Both the position numbers and the translations under genes were made by a program. A stretch of DNA of 64,000 nucleotides, from NCBI RefSeq assembly GCF_017639205.1, contig NZ_CP071139.1:3302001-3366000 (forward strand), in the 5' to 3' direction. The notes below the pieces were generated by a model. The model saw nothing but the letters and a program-made list of their open reading frames with translations, did not search any database and was not told where the DNA came from. Below are positions 7,682-16,722 of this stretch, in pieces; within the stretch, counting starts at the first letter, position 1; every line of letters begins with the position of its first letter. This DNA comes from Streptomyces nojiriensis. GTDB taxonomy: Bacteria; Actinomycetota; Actinomycetes; Streptomycetales; Streptomycetaceae.

Positions 7682-8719
7682 GTGACCGTCAGTCTTGAGC
7701 AGTTGCGCCGCTGCCACGTCGCCGTCGACCTGGGGGCGGCGAGGACCCGCGTGTACGTCAAGGGCGCCGGCCTCGTGGTCGACGAACCCAGCGTCGCCGC
7801 GGTCAACACGCGCACCGGCGCACTCATCGCCGTCGGCTCCTTCGCCGAACGGATGACGGGCCGCACACCCGACTACATCCGGGTCGTACGCCCCGTCTCC
7901 GGCGGCACCGTCGTCGACATCGAGATGGCCCAGCGGATGCTGCGTCACCTCCTCGGCGAGAAGCTGCGGCGCGCCCTGCGCCGCAAGCCGCGGCTGCGGG
8001 CCGCGGCCTGCACCCCCCACGACGCGGACCCGCTCGCCCAGCGGGCCACCGTGGAGACCCTCGTCGGGCTCGGCGCCCGGCGCGTCGAACTGGTCGACAC
8101 CCTGATCGCGGCGGCCGTCGGCTGCGGACTCCCCGTGGAGCAGCCGACCGCGACGATGATCATGGTGTGCGGGGCCGCGGCCACCCAGGTGGCCGTCCTC
8201 TCCCTCGGATCCATCGTCACCGCCCAGCGGATCCCGGTCGGCGGCGAGGCCATCGACCACGCGGTCGTCCAGCACCTGCGCCACGCGCACGAGCTGATGC
8301 TCCCCAGCCAGGCCGTCCGGCCGCTGCAACTGGCCCTCCACGGCAACGGCCTCACCGCCGAGGGGCCGGCCTCCACCCTGATCCACGGCCGCGACGTGGC
8401 CACCGGACTGGCCCGCTCCGTCCACGTGGACACCGCGGCCGTACGGGACGCCATCCACACGCCGCTGACCGCCGTCCTCGACGGGATCGGCAAGGTGCTG
8501 CGGGACTGCCCGCCGGACCTGGTGGCCGATCTGACGGACCGGGGGATCATGATGGTGGGCGGCAGCGCCCTGCTGCCGGGCCTGGACCAGATGCTGCGGG
8601 ACGCCACCGGAATGCCCGTCGCCATCGCGGAACGGCCCGACGTGTGCGCCGTACTCGGTCTCGGCGCGATGCTCGAAGGGAAGATCGCCCCCATGGTCCT
8701 CAACCCGCTGGCCGAATGA
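7682..8719 (+). CDS. mbl: MreB-like actin homologue Mbl
   Basis: A 345-residue actin-fold protein. VAVDLGAARTRVYV (residues 13-26) is the phosphate-1 region; MMVGGSALLPGLDQML and CAVLGLGAMLE are the C-terminal adenosine motif and end. The phosphate-2 region reads MVCGAAATQVAVLSLG, where MreB has DIGGGTTEVAVISLG, so the Asp and Gly residues expected to bind ATP are replaced. I recall this gene as the Streptomyces Mbl that helps MreB build the spore wall. GTG 7682 is chosen because GGGAGG precedes it; GTG 7628 lacks a site. It overlaps the histidine kinase start by ATGA. Confidence 0.88.
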   Translation: MTVSLEQLRRCHVAVDLGAARTRVYVKGAGLVVDEPSVAAVNTRTGALIAVGSFAERMTGRTPDYIRVVRPVSGGTVVDIEMAQRMLRHLLGEKLRRALRRKPRLRAAACTPHDADPLAQRATVETLVGLGARRVELVDTLIAAAVGCGLPVEQPTATMIMVCGAAATQVAVLSLGSIVTAQRIPVGGEAIDHAVVQHLRHAHELMLPSQAVRPLQLALHGNGLTAEGPASTLIHGRDVATGLARSVHVDTAAVRDAIHTPLTAVLDGIGKVLRDCPPDLVADLTDRGIMMVGGSALLPGLDQMLRDATGMPVAIAERPDVCAVLGLGAMLEGKIAPMVLNPLAE

Positions 8720-10338
8720 GGCCCCAGGAACCGAAAGAGCCCAAGGAGTCCGAGGAGTCCGAGGAGTCCTACGAGCCCGGGGAGCCGGACGGGCCGGGCG
8801 AGGAGGCTGCGCGCCTTCCGGCGCTGCTGGAAGCCGTCCTCAACGTGGGGTCCGAGCTGGAGCTGCACACCACCCTCCAGCACATCGTGGATTCCGCGAC
8901 CGAGCTGTGCGCGGCCCGGTACGGAGCGCTCGGGGTCGTCGACCCCGAGCGCGTCCTGCTGACCCAGCTGTTCACGGCGGGGCTCACCGAGGAGGAGCGG
9001 GCCGCGATCCTGCACCTGCCGGACGCCCGCTCCGGCGTGCTCGGAGCACTCGTCAGCGACCCGCGCCCGCTGCTCGTGGACGACGTCACCGAGGACCCGC
9101 GGGCCGCCGGATTCCCGCCGGGCCACCCGCCCATGCACAGCCTCCTGGGCGTCCCGATCCGCGTGCACACGGAGGTCTTCGGCAACCTCTACCTCACCGA
9201 GAAGCGGGGCGGCGGGCCCTTCACCGACGAGGACCTCGCCCTGCTGCGCGTCCTTGCCTCGCAGGCGGGCATAGCGATCGGCAACGCCCGGCTCTACGAC
9301 ACCGCGCGCCGCCGGGAGCGCTGGATCGACGGCGCCGCCGCCGTGACCACGACGCTGCTCGCCGGACGCCCGGCGGCGGACGCCCTGCGGTGCGTGGCCG
9401 AACGGGCCCGGCTGCTGGCGGACGCCGCGGCCGGGGTCGTGCTCCAGCCGACCCCCGAGGGCGGCATGGAGATCGTGGCCGCCTCCACGCAGGGGGACCC
9501 CGGGGACCTGGTGGGGACGGCGATCGCCCCCGGTTCGCCGGTGCTGGTACAACTCCTCGGCGGTGAGCCCGTCTTCATCGACGACTCGGCGACGGACCCC
9601 CGGATGACCACGCACGTCCGGGAGCGGTTCGGGCCGAGCATGATGCTTCCGCTGCAGAGCGGCGGCCAGCTGATCGGCACCCTGGCCCTGCCCCGCGCCC
9701 GGGGCGGCCCCGCGTACGACGCGGTGGACCGGCTGCTCGCCTCGCAGTTCGCCTCCCAGGCCGCGCTGGCCCTCGTACTCGCGGACGCCCAGCACAACCG
9801 GGAGCAGCTGGCGGTGTACGAGGACCGCGACCGGATCGCGCGGGACCTGCACGACCTGGTGGTCCAGCGGCTCTTCGCCACCGAGATGATGCTGGAGAGC
9901 ACCCGGCGGCGGGCCGCGAACGCCCCCTCCGGGGACACGGTGGGCGACGAACTCGGCCGGGCCGTGGACGAGCTCGACTCCACCATCCAGGAGGTCCGGA
10001 CGGCCATCTTCGCCCTGCAGCAGCCGCCGACCGACGCCCCGACGACCTTCCGGGGACGGGTGCTGCGCGAGACGGGCGGGGCAGCGGCCGTGCTCGGCTT
10101 CCAGCCGTCGGTGCACTTCGCGGGCGCGGTGGACGCCCTGCTGCCGGATCCGGTGGCGGTCGACCTGCTCGGTGCCCTGCGCGGCGCGCTGGCCGCGGCG
10201 CACCGGCGCGGCGAGATCACCTTCATCGACGTGCAGGTGGAGGCGAGCCCGTCCCGGGTCCGCCTGACGGTGGCGGACGACGGCCGTACGGAGTCGGGCG
10301 AGCGGGGCACGACGGTGACGTGGGAGTCGGCACTGTGA
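8716..10338 (+). CDS. GAF-domain sensor histidine kinase with degenerate ATPase domain (DevS/DosS type)
   Basis: 540 residues: an acidic, Pro/Glu/Ser-rich head (1-28), two GAF domains (about 45-195 and 215-365), a HisKA_3 dimerisation segment with the phosphorylatable His379 in RDLHDLVVQRLF, and a C-terminal region where HATPase_c should be. That last part lacks the N-box (ALRGALAAAHRR replaces the usual EALSNAARHA) and goes from VADDGR straight to the end, without the glycine-rich G2 box. Autophosphorylation is therefore doubtful. No response regulator is adjacent. The ATGA overlap with mbl implies coupled translation. Confidence 0.85.
   Translation: MRPQEPKEPKESEESEESYEPGEPDGPGEEAARLPALLEAVLNVGSELELHTTLQHIVDSATELCAARYGALGVVDPERVLLTQLFTAGLTEEERAAILHLPDARSGVLGALVSDPRPLLVDDVTEDPRAAGFPPGHPPMHSLLGVPIRVHTEVFGNLYLTEKRGGGPFTDEDLALLRVLASQAGIAIGNARLYDTARRRERWIDGAAAVTTTLLAGRPAADALRCVAERARLLADAAAGVVLQPTPEGGMEIVAASTQGDPGDLVGTAIAPGSPVLVQLLGGEPVFIDDSATDPRMTTHVRERFGPSMMLPLQSGGQLIGTLALPRARGGPAYDAVDRLLASQFASQAALALVLADAQHNREQLAVYEDRDRIARDLHDLVVQRLFATEMMLESTRRRAANAPSGDTVGDELGRAVDELDSTIQEVRTAIFALQQPPTDAPTTFRGRVLRETGGAAAVLGFQPSVHFAGAVDALLPDPVAVDLLGALRGALAAAHRRGEITFIDVQVEASPSRVRLTVADDGRTESGERGTTVTWESAL
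8745..8771 (+). repeat. 9-bp tandem repeat, 3 copies, in the kinase head
   Basis: GGAGTCCGA twice and GGAGTCCTA once, in frame, encoding the ESE-type acidic repeat. Copy-number slippage here would keep the frame. Confidence 0.7.
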
Positions 10339-10384
10339 CTGCTGGTCACCGGCGTCCGCTCCGGGGCTGTGTTTCCATGATCCG

Positions 10385-10954
10385 GTGAACGACGAGAGTG
10401 CTCCCGCAGCCGGCGAACGGGCGGTCCGGCAGGTCCGGCAGGTCCGGCGTCGGACGGACGCCGACCTCGGCGCGTGCGTCCAGGTGCTCGCCGAGGTCCA
10501 CGAGCGGGACGGCTACCCCGTGAACTGGCCGGAGCACCCCGCCAGCTGGCTGTCCGGGCCGGAGCTGCTCGAGGCCTGGGTGGCGGAGCTGGACGGGCGG
10601 ATCGTCGGTCACATCGGCCTGTCCCGCGCCGCTGCGGACGACGCAGCGCCCGCACTGTGGAGCGGCCGCGAGGGCGTGAGCGGTGCGGCGGCCGCCGTGG
10701 TCGGCCGCCTGTTCGTCGCCCCGGCGGCCCGGGGGCACGGGATCGGCGAGCTCCTGATGGCCCGGGCGGCGCGGGAGGCCCGGGAGCGCGATCTGCATCC
10801 CGTGCTCGACGTCGTGGCCTCCGACGCCTCGGCGGTGGCCCTCTACGAGCGGCTGGGCTGGGAGCTGCTGGCCACGGTCGAGCAGCGGTGGAGCCCGGAG
10901 CGGACGGTGACCGTGCACTGCTACGCGGCAGCCGGGTGCCGGTACACCCCTTAG
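10385..10954 (+). CDS. GNAT-family N-acetyltransferase
   Basis: A 189-residue protein with the GNAT fold: VGHIGLSRA (beta-4), then motif A VGRLFVAPAARGHGIGELLMARA with the acetyl-CoA pyrophosphate loop RGHGIG (about residues 118-123), then DVVASDASAVALYERLGWELLATVEQRW, the usual end. It transfers an acetyl group from acetyl-CoA to an unknown amine. It starts at GTG 10385. It converges on the Lrp gene with a 4-base stop overlap. An N-terminal VRQVRQVRR repeat comes from a 9-bp tandem repeat in the DNA. Confidence 0.9.
   Translation: MNDESAPAAGERAVRQVRQVRRRTDADLGACVQVLAEVHERDGYPVNWPEHPASWLSGPELLEAWVAELDGRIVGHIGLSRAAADDAAPALWSGREGVSGAAAAVVGRLFVAPAARGHGIGELLMARAAREARERDLHPVLDVVASDASAVALYERLGWELLATVEQRWSPERTVTVHCYAAAGCRYTP
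10423..10449 (+). repeat. 9-bp tandem repeat, 3 copies, in the GNAT gene
   Basis: GGTCCGGCA twice and GGTCCGGCG once, in frame, giving the VRQ repeat before the GNAT fold. It is a slippage-prone site that leaves the reading frame intact. Confidence 0.7.
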
Positions 10955-11391
10955 TACTGCCCCGGCCGGGTGGCGGCACGCAGGGCGATCCGGGTGTTGG
11001 ACTGGGCCACCCCCGCCTCCCGTTTCATCCGGCGGAGCAGCCCGTCGAGGGCGGCGGGATCGGCGGCCCGGGCGCGTACGAGGTAGTCGTGCTCGCCGGT
11101 CACGTGCACGACCTCGGTGATCCCCGAGAGCTTGGCGATCTGCCGCTCGAACTCCTCGTTGGTGGTGTCCTGGCGCAGGGTGACGTCGATGAAGACGACG
11201 AGCCCGCCTGCGGTGTCGGCCGCCGGGTCCACGATCGTGGTGAACCCGCGGATCACCCCTTCACGGCGCATCCGTCGTACCCGGTCGGCGGTGGCGTTGG
11301 CACTGAGGCCGACGCGGACTCCCAGGTCCCGGTACGAGATCCGCGCATCCTGCTGCAGGATGCCGAGGATTTCCCTGTCGAGGCGGTCCAT
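10951..11391 (-). CDS. Lrp/AsnC-family transcriptional regulator
   Basis: 146 residues with the standard layout: an N-terminal HTH (LDREILGILQQDARISYRDL and LSANATADRVRRMRREGVI) followed by the RAM effector-binding domain from about residue 65 (VVFIDVTL, VVHVTGEHDYLVRA). Family members sense amino acids and regulate uptake, export or metabolism. The gene is divergent from the LysE-type exporter at 11461, a classic pairing in which the regulator switches on amino-acid export; the amino acid is not predictable. ATG 11391 starts the conserved HTH. Confidence 0.93.
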   Translation of the reverse strand: MDRLDREILGILQQDARISYRDLGVRVGLSANATADRVRRMRREGVIRGFTTIVDPAADTAGGLVVFIDVTLRQDTTNEEFERQIAKLSGITEVVHVTGEHDYLVRARAADPAALDGLLRRMKREAGVAQSNTRIALRAATRPGQY

Positions 11392-11460
11392 ACCGCGATT
11401 CTCGCAGCCGGGCCCGGTATGCGCTCTCGTCCCCCGAAGGCCGGGCCCGACGCTCGCCCC

Positions 11461-12150
11461 ATGAGTGAACTGATGACACCGACGCTCGCGGGCGCGGCCG
11501 CCGGCCTGGGCGTGGCGATGCCCATGGGGGCGATGAGCGTGCTGCTGCTGCAGGAGGCGATGCGCGGCCGCCGCACGGCGGTGGCCGCGGCCGCGGGAAT
11601 CGCGGCGGTCGACCTCGGCTACGCGGCCCTCGCCACCGCCCTGGGGCCCTGGGTGGCCTCCCACATCTCCCCCGTCGAGGCCTGGGTCCGGCTGGCCTCG
11701 GCGGTGATCCTGCTGGTCATCGCGGCACGCGGCCTGGCCGGAGCCCGCCCGCCCGGCGTCGGCGCCGCTGCGTCCGACTCCGGGCTCGGCGCAAGCGCGG
11801 GGTCCGGTACCGGTGCCGGGTCGGGCGCCGGGCAGGTGGGCGTGTTCGTGCAGGCGCGGCCCGGGAAGGCCTTCGTCCGGTACGTCGGGCTGACCGCCCT
11901 CAACCCCACCACCGCGCTCTACTTCGCCGCCCTCACCACCGCCCAGGGCGCCGCGCTGCGGACCGGTGCGGCCGGGGGCGCGTTCCTCCTCGGGGTCGGC
12001 GCCGCCTCGCTCCTCTGGCAGCAGGCCCTCGTGACACTCGGCTCCCTCGCCGGAACCCGGATCCCGGACCGCGCCCGCATCTGGACCTTCCGCCTCGGCT
12101 ACGGGCTGGTCGCCGCGTACGCGGTGAAGATCGCCCTCCCCCTCCCGTGA
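11461..12150 (+). CDS. LysE-family amino-acid exporter
   Basis: A 229-residue membrane protein with six predicted helices. GAAAGLGVAMPMGAMSVLLLQ is the first helix with the LysE-type proline/glycine motif, and TALNPTTALYFAAL (about residues 142-155) matches the conserved NP motif of helix 4. A glycine/alanine-rich loop (about 102-125) separates the halves. Members export lysine, arginine or other small metabolites by proton exchange. ATG 11461 is used; ATG 11473 is an alternative. The divergent Lrp regulator is its likely activator (inference). Confidence 0.9.
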   Translation: MSELMTPTLAGAAAGLGVAMPMGAMSVLLLQEAMRGRRTAVAAAAGIAAVDLGYAALATALGPWVASHISPVEAWVRLASAVILLVIAARGLAGARPPGVGAAASDSGLGASAGSGTGAGSGAGQVGVFVQARPGKAFVRYVGLTALNPTTALYFAALTTAQGAALRTGAAGGAFLLGVGAASLLWQQALVTLGSLAGTRIPDRARIWTFRLGYGLVAAYAVKIALPLP

Positions 12151-12214
12151 CCGACCGGCCGACCGGCCGGCCGAGGTTTGCCCCCTGTGCCCTCCGGCGG
12201 CGAGACTCGGTCCC

Positions 12215-12733
12215 GTGGACATGGGGATCTCCGGTTTCGAGCCGTCCTTCCTGGTCGGGGTCGAGGCGGTCCGGCAAGCGCACGGCGCCCGGCTGGCGGC
12301 GCTCGTCGGCCGACGGCTGACGGGGTTCGCCCTGGTGCGTTTCGCCGAGGACGGGGACTGGTACGCGGACTGCCCGGTGGTGCTCGACTTCGACGGCACC
12401 CGGGTCGAGGTCTGCCACACGAAGTTCGACGAACTCTCGATCGGCTGGGGCACCATCCGGACCACGGCGGCGATCACGGGGTGGGCCGAGTCCGGGCTGA
12501 CGCCCGAGTGGTCGCACCGTGACGCGCGACTCGAACCGTTCGTCGGCCAGGAGCTGCGCGACCTCGCGCTGATCGAATGGCGGCCGGCGGGCCGTGACCT
12601 GGCGGCGGGGACCCTGGCGGTGGAGTTCGTCTTCGACGTCGGCCGCCTGCGCATCGCCAACGCACTCGACGAGAACGGCATCGAGACGGGCCCGGCCCGA
12701 CAGACCCACCTGCGGCACGGACCCGAGCACTGA
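12215..12733 (+). CDS. Conserved hypothetical protein
   Basis: A 172-residue soluble, acidic protein. I recognise no family. It has a beta-rich look (ADCPVVLDFDGTRVEVCH, LAVEFVFDVGRLRIANALD) without a signal peptide or membrane segment. Codon use is normal for the window, so it is probably real. It starts at GTG 12215 or ATG 12221; neither has a strong ribosome site. A short palindromic run of CCGACCGGCC units at 12150-12173 separates it from the lysE gene and may be a terminator. Confidence 0.6.
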   Translation: MDMGISGFEPSFLVGVEAVRQAHGARLAALVGRRLTGFALVRFAEDGDWYADCPVVLDFDGTRVEVCHTKFDELSIGWGTIRTTAAITGWAESGLTPEWSHRDARLEPFVGQELRDLALIEWRPAGRDLAAGTLAVEFVFDVGRLRIANALDENGIETGPARQTHLRHGPEH

Positions 12734-12989
12734 CCGGAACCCCCCGACGGTACGGGCCTGCGGAGCGCCCCGGCTCATCGCCGATCCGGGCGCGCCCTAT
12801 TTCCGTCCGGCACCGGATCGCCCGTCGGACCGCCCGGCCGGTCCCGCGCCGCGCCGGTCGCCACCGCCCGCCGACGCCGGCCGGATCCAGCGCCGGGCGC
12901 CACGGCAGCACCCCGTCCAAGTACTGTCGGCCGTAGACGACTTCGACGACCGTCGACCGACGACCGACGACCCGACCTGGGGTGACCCC

Positions 12990-14345
12990 GTGACGACCCG
13001 CCTCTCGGCCCGCGCGGCCATCGCCTCCGTGACCGACCCCGGCAGCTTCACCGAACTCCCCGCGCCCCGGAGGGAGTCCCCCGCCGACGGCCCCCTGGAG
13101 TGGACCGGCTACGACGACTCCCGCGCCCGCGCCGTCGAGCGCACCGGCGAGCAGGAGTCCGTGGTCACCGGCACCGCCCGGATCGGCGGGCACGAAGCCA
13201 CCGTCATCTCCTTCGAGTTCGGCTTCCTCGGCGGCTCGCTGGGGCAGCGCACCGGGGACCGGCTCGAAGCCGCGTACACCCACGCCCGCGAGCACCGGCT
13301 TCCCCTCGTCTCGCTCATCGCCACCGGCGGCTCCCGGATGCAGGAGGGCATGCTCGCCCTCACCCAGCTCCAGCGCGTGGCCCGCCAGTGCGTCCTGACC
13401 CGGGCCGCGGGGCTCCCGCAGCTCGCCGTGCTGCGCGATCCGACCACGGGCGGCGGCTGGGCCACCCTGGGGGCCGGGGCCGACGTCGTCCTCGCGCTCC
13501 CCGGGGCCCAGGTCGGCTTCGCCGGTTCCCGCGTGCGTCCGGCGGACGCGGATCCGGCGGCGTACTGCGCCGAGGGCCAGTACGCCGCCGGTCACGTGGA
13601 CGCCGTGGTGCCCGCCGCCCATCTGCTGGGCACCCTCGCGAGCTGGCTCCGCGTCCTGGCCGCGCCCCGCTCCGGCGGGCCGGTCGAGCCCCCGGCCGCG
13701 CTGGCCGACGCAGCGCCGCCCGCCACCGGCTGGGACGCGGTACGGCAGGCCCGCGACCCCGGCCGGCCGCGCGCCGAGGCGTACCTGGACGCGTACTTCG
13801 AGCTCCGCCTGCACCTCTCGGGGGACCGGGCGGGTGGCACGGACCCGGGGATGCTGTGCGGGTTCGGGCTGCGGGAGGGCCGGGCCGTGGCCTACGCCGC
13901 CCAGTGCGGCACCGCCACCCGCCCTGCGGGCTACCGTACGGCCGCCCGCGTCATCCGCCTCGCGGACCGGCTCGGCATCCCGGTGCTCACCCTGGTGGAC
14001 ACCCCGGGCGCGGCCAACGACGCCGCCGCCGAACACGCGGGTGCGGGCGCCGCCATCGCCGACACCTTCGCGGCGCTGGCCGCGGCGACCGTCCCCGTCA
14101 CCACCCTGCTGATCGGCGAGGGCGGCTCGGGCGGCGCCCTCGCGCTGGCCGCTCCGGGGAACACCTGGGTCACCCCGGACAGCTACTTCTCGGTGATCGC
14201 CCCGGAACTGGCGGCGGCCATCCTCAAGCGGCCCCCGTCGGCCGCGCCCGCCACGGCGGACCAACTCCGCGTCCGCCCCCAGGACCTGGTCGCCCTGGGA
14301 GTCGCCCGCGGTATCGTCGGCCCGGCCCGGGCCGTATCGGGCTAA
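12990..14345 (+). CDS. Fused acyl-CoA carboxyltransferase (alpha and beta halves in one chain)
   Basis: 451 residues with two crotonase-fold halves. The N half (to about 225) resembles the carboxyltransferase beta part: [19 protein letters not shown] and [16 protein letters not shown]. The C half resembles the alpha part: [17 protein letters not shown] and [15 protein letters not shown], with the double-glycine oxyanion turns. Such enzymes move a carboxyl group from biotin to acetyl- or propionyl-CoA. No zinc finger is seen at the N terminus and no biotin carboxylase gene is near, so it would need partners encoded elsewhere. GTG 12990 follows GGGGTGA, a modest ribosome site. Confidence 0.85.
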   Translation: MTTRLSARAAIASVTDPGSFTELPAPRRESPADGPLEWTGYDDSRARAVERTGEQESVVTGTARIGGHEATVISFEFGFLGGSLGQRTGDRLEAAYTHAREHRLPLVSLIATGGSRMQEGMLALTQLQRVARQCVLTRAAGLPQLAVLRDPTTGGGWATLGAGADVVLALPGAQVGFAGSRVRPADADPAAYCAEGQYAAGHVDAVVPAAHLLGTLASWLRVLAAPRSGGPVEPPAALADAAPPATGWDAVRQARDPGRPRAEAYLDAYFELRLHLSGDRAGGTDPGMLCGFGLREGRAVAYAAQCGTATRPAGYRTAARVIRLADRLGIPVLTLVDTPGAANDAAAEHAGAGAAIADTFAALAAATVPVTTLLIGEGGSGGALALAAPGNTWVTPDSYFSVIAPELAAAILKRPPSAAPATADQLRVRPQDLVALGVARGIVGPARAVSG

Positions 14346-15375
14346 CGCCGCCCGTCCCGACGCTGCGGCAGCCGGACGTCCACCCGGTACAGCCGCGTCA
14401 CCTGCTGGGCGAGCTCGTTGTCGTCGCTGGCCGGCAGCAGCCGGACGCGCCCGCGCCCGTCGTGGTCCGTGACGCCCATGCCCTCGATGTTGTCCACGAG
14501 CGGGTGGTTCTGCGGCAGCTTCGACGGCGCCCCCGGCGTCGGGCAGTCGTCGAAGTCCCCGATCGCCGTCTTCCGCGCGACCCGCAGGCCCGCGCCCTCC
14601 GTCAGCGTCTCCACCCTTGAGGTGTCCGTCGCGCCCAGGGGATCGGCGACGTACAGCCGTACGGTGATCGCGAACTCCCGGGTGAAGCCCCGCTCCAGCA
14701 CGATCAGCCGACCGTCGCGCGTCGGCGCGAGCTCCACCAGCCCGTGCCCGGGATCCACCGGGTAGGCGTACTGCCGGCCGAGGACGAACTCTCCGTTCCC
14801 GTGCCGCTCCCAGGTCTGGATCCGCTGCAGGGTCCGGCCCTGCGCGTCCTTGCCGTCACCGGCCAGCGCCCCTCGACGCCCGCCACCAGGGTGCGTCCGC
14901 CGGGCAGCAGGGTCAGCGACTCGAAGGTCTGGTTCGCGGTCGCCCGCCCCTGCGGTGCGAGCCGGAAGGCGTCCGGGACCGGCAGCGTGCCCAGCACCCC
15001 ACCGGTCCGGCCGCAGCGCCGGATCGCGGGCGCGAACTCGTCCGTGACCAGGTACGAGCCGTCCCGGTCGACGACGATCCCCTCGGAGTCCAGGGGCTGC
15101 CCGGCGCCGTCCGTCAGCGACAGCCGCTTCGTGGCCGTGGCCTTCGGGATGTCACCGCGCCCGACCTTCAGCGAGTACAGCGCCGACTTGTCGGAGAGGG
15201 CGGCGATCGTGCCGTCCCGGTCGACGGCGAGACCGGAGATGCCGCCGACCAGGCGCCCGTCGATCGTGGTCTTGTCGAGCGCGTCGGAATGGCCCGCGAC
15301 GGAGAGGTACGGCGAGCAGGACCGGTTCCGCTCCGGGGCCTCGGCCGCCACGGCGGGCGGGGCGAGCCCCTTCAC
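14342..15375 (-). pseudogene. Phytase-like esterase, broken by a 1-base frameshift
   Basis: Two overlapping minus-strand frames make one protein of the esterase-like activity of phytase family. The first (from 15375) has [38 protein letters not shown] and [19 protein letters not shown]; the second continues with [20 protein letters not shown] and later VDNIEGMG. The join is at a run of four C at 14869-14872: adding one base restores about 345 continuous residues. Either the gene is a recent pseudogene or the assembly dropped a base. The GTG start overlaps the araC stop. No secretion signal is visible, unlike most relatives. Confidence 0.8.
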
Positions 15376-16211
15376 AACCGGCCGGATCGGGCGAACCTCG
15401 CCGGGCTGGTCCCGACGTGCCGCCCGAAGTGCCGGGTGAGGTGCGCCTGGTCGTAGAAGCCCGCGGCCGTCGCCGCGTCGGCCGGCCCCATCCCCGCCAG
15501 CAGCAGCCGCCGCGCCAGCTCCACCCGCCGCCCGGTGAGGTACGCGTGCGGGGGCAGCCCGTACGCCGCCTTGAAGCTCCGGATCAGGTGCGTGGGGTGG
15601 AGGTGCCCGAGCTCGGCCGAGGCCTCCGCCAGGGTGATCCCCTCGGCCACCCGCGCGTCGAGCAGCTCGCGCAGCCGTACGGCCACCCGCGCGGCCGGCA
15701 CCGGCACCTGCCCCGGGCCCGTGCCCGTACCCGGCCCTTCGGCCGCGCGACCCGCCAGTCGGCGGTGCAGCCGCTCCCGCACGAAGGCCAGGCGCGACTG
15801 CGCCTCGAAGGGGTCCCGCTCCGCGAGCGCCAGGTGCAGCCCGTGCACGCGCTCGCGGAGCGCGCGGTCGGCCAGCAGCGGGGTGTCGACGGCGGCCCCG
15901 GTCAGCCGCTCCGGGAGCACCGAGGCGTCCAGGTACAGCACGCGCTTGCGGAAACCGGCCTCGGTCACGGTCCGCCCGTCGTGGCTCACCCCGGGCGGCA
16001 GCAGGACCACCGTGTCCGACACCCCTAGGCCGTGCCGCTCCCCGTCGAGGGCGAAGTCCACCCGTCCGCCGTCGAGGATCATCAGCGCCCAGGTGTCGTG
16101 CACGTGGGCCGGGTACGCGTGCTCGGTGAACCGGGCGTGGAAGACCTCGGCGATGCCGGTCACCGGCGGCTGCCAGGCGGACACGGTGCTGGGCGGACGT
16201 ATCGCGGCCAT
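15372..16211 (-). CDS. AraC-family transcriptional regulator
   Basis: 279 residues: an N-terminal cupin ligand-binding domain (AYPAHVHDTWALMILDGGRVDF, about residues 32-55) and a C-terminal pair of HTHs (ITLAEASAELGHLHPTHLIRSF and MGPADAATAAGFYDQAHLTRHF). The AraC_binding/HTH_18 layout is complete. ATG 16211 precedes the conserved region. It shares a GTGA stop/start overlap with the broken esterase gene downstream, so the two were one transcription unit. The divergent cupin gene at 16260 starts only 48 bases away and may be its target. Confidence 0.93.
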   Translation of the reverse strand: MAAIRPPSTVSAWQPPVTGIAEVFHARFTEHAYPAHVHDTWALMILDGGRVDFALDGERHGLGVSDTVVLLPPGVSHDGRTVTEAGFRKRVLYLDASVLPERLTGAAVDTPLLADRALRERVHGLHLALAERDPFEAQSRLAFVRERLHRRLAGRAAEGPGTGTGPGQVPVPAARVAVRLRELLDARVAEGITLAEASAELGHLHPTHLIRSFKAAYGLPPHAYLTGRRVELARRLLLAGMGPADAATAAGFYDQAHLTRHFGRHVGTSPARFARSGRL

Positions 16212-16259
16212 GTCAGGAACGTACAAGACCGCCCGCTGGGGTGCCGACAGGCTGTCCAC

Positions 16260-16622
16260 ATGACGACACACAAGGTCAACATCGCCGAGAAGCTGGCCGG
16301 TTTCACCGAGCAGTGGGCGCCGCGGCGCATCGCCCGCGTCAACGACTACGAGGTCAAGGCCGCCCGGCTCCAAGGGGAATTCATCTGGCACACCCACGAG
16401 GACACCGACGAGCTCTTCCTGGTGGTCGGGGGCACCCTGACGATCCGCCTGCGCGACGGGGACGTGGTCCTGGGCCCCGGCGAGATGTACGTGGTCCCGC
16501 GCGGGGTCGAACACTGCCCGGCGGCGGAGGAGGAGGCGCAGATCCTGCTCTTCGAACCGACCGGCACCCCCAACACCGGCACCGAGGGCGGCGACCGCAC
16601 CCGGGAACCGGTGGACGCGTAG
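16260..16622 (+). CDS. Cupin-domain protein
   Basis: A 120-residue single-domain cupin. The metal-binding motif 1 is HTHEDTDELFLVVGG (about residues 44-58, with His44, His46 and Glu51 as likely ligands) and motif 2 is GEMYVVPRGVEHCP (His near 86). The substrate is unknown; small cupins include isomerases, dioxygenases and storage-type binding proteins. It is divergent from the AraC regulator, which also carries a cupin sensor domain. The C-terminal 15 residues are polar and probably disordered. Confidence 0.88.
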   Translation: MTTHKVNIAEKLAGFTEQWAPRRIARVNDYEVKAARLQGEFIWHTHEDTDELFLVVGGTLTIRLRDGDVVLGPGEMYVVPRGVEHCPAAEEEAQILLFEPTGTPNTGTEGGDRTREPVDA

Positions 16623-16722
16623 CCCACCGGCCGCGGCACGACCGGGGCCGGCACGGGTCGGCCCGGGCGTCGGCCGCCGCCCGAGGGCGGCAGCGCACCG
16701 TCCGGCCCAGCGGTCCCGGCGG

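Noticed and set aside
7945..10203. A 752-residue minus-strand frame opposite mbl and the kinase gene.
   Set aside because: Arg/Gly-rich antisense composition; both plus-strand genes have clear domains.
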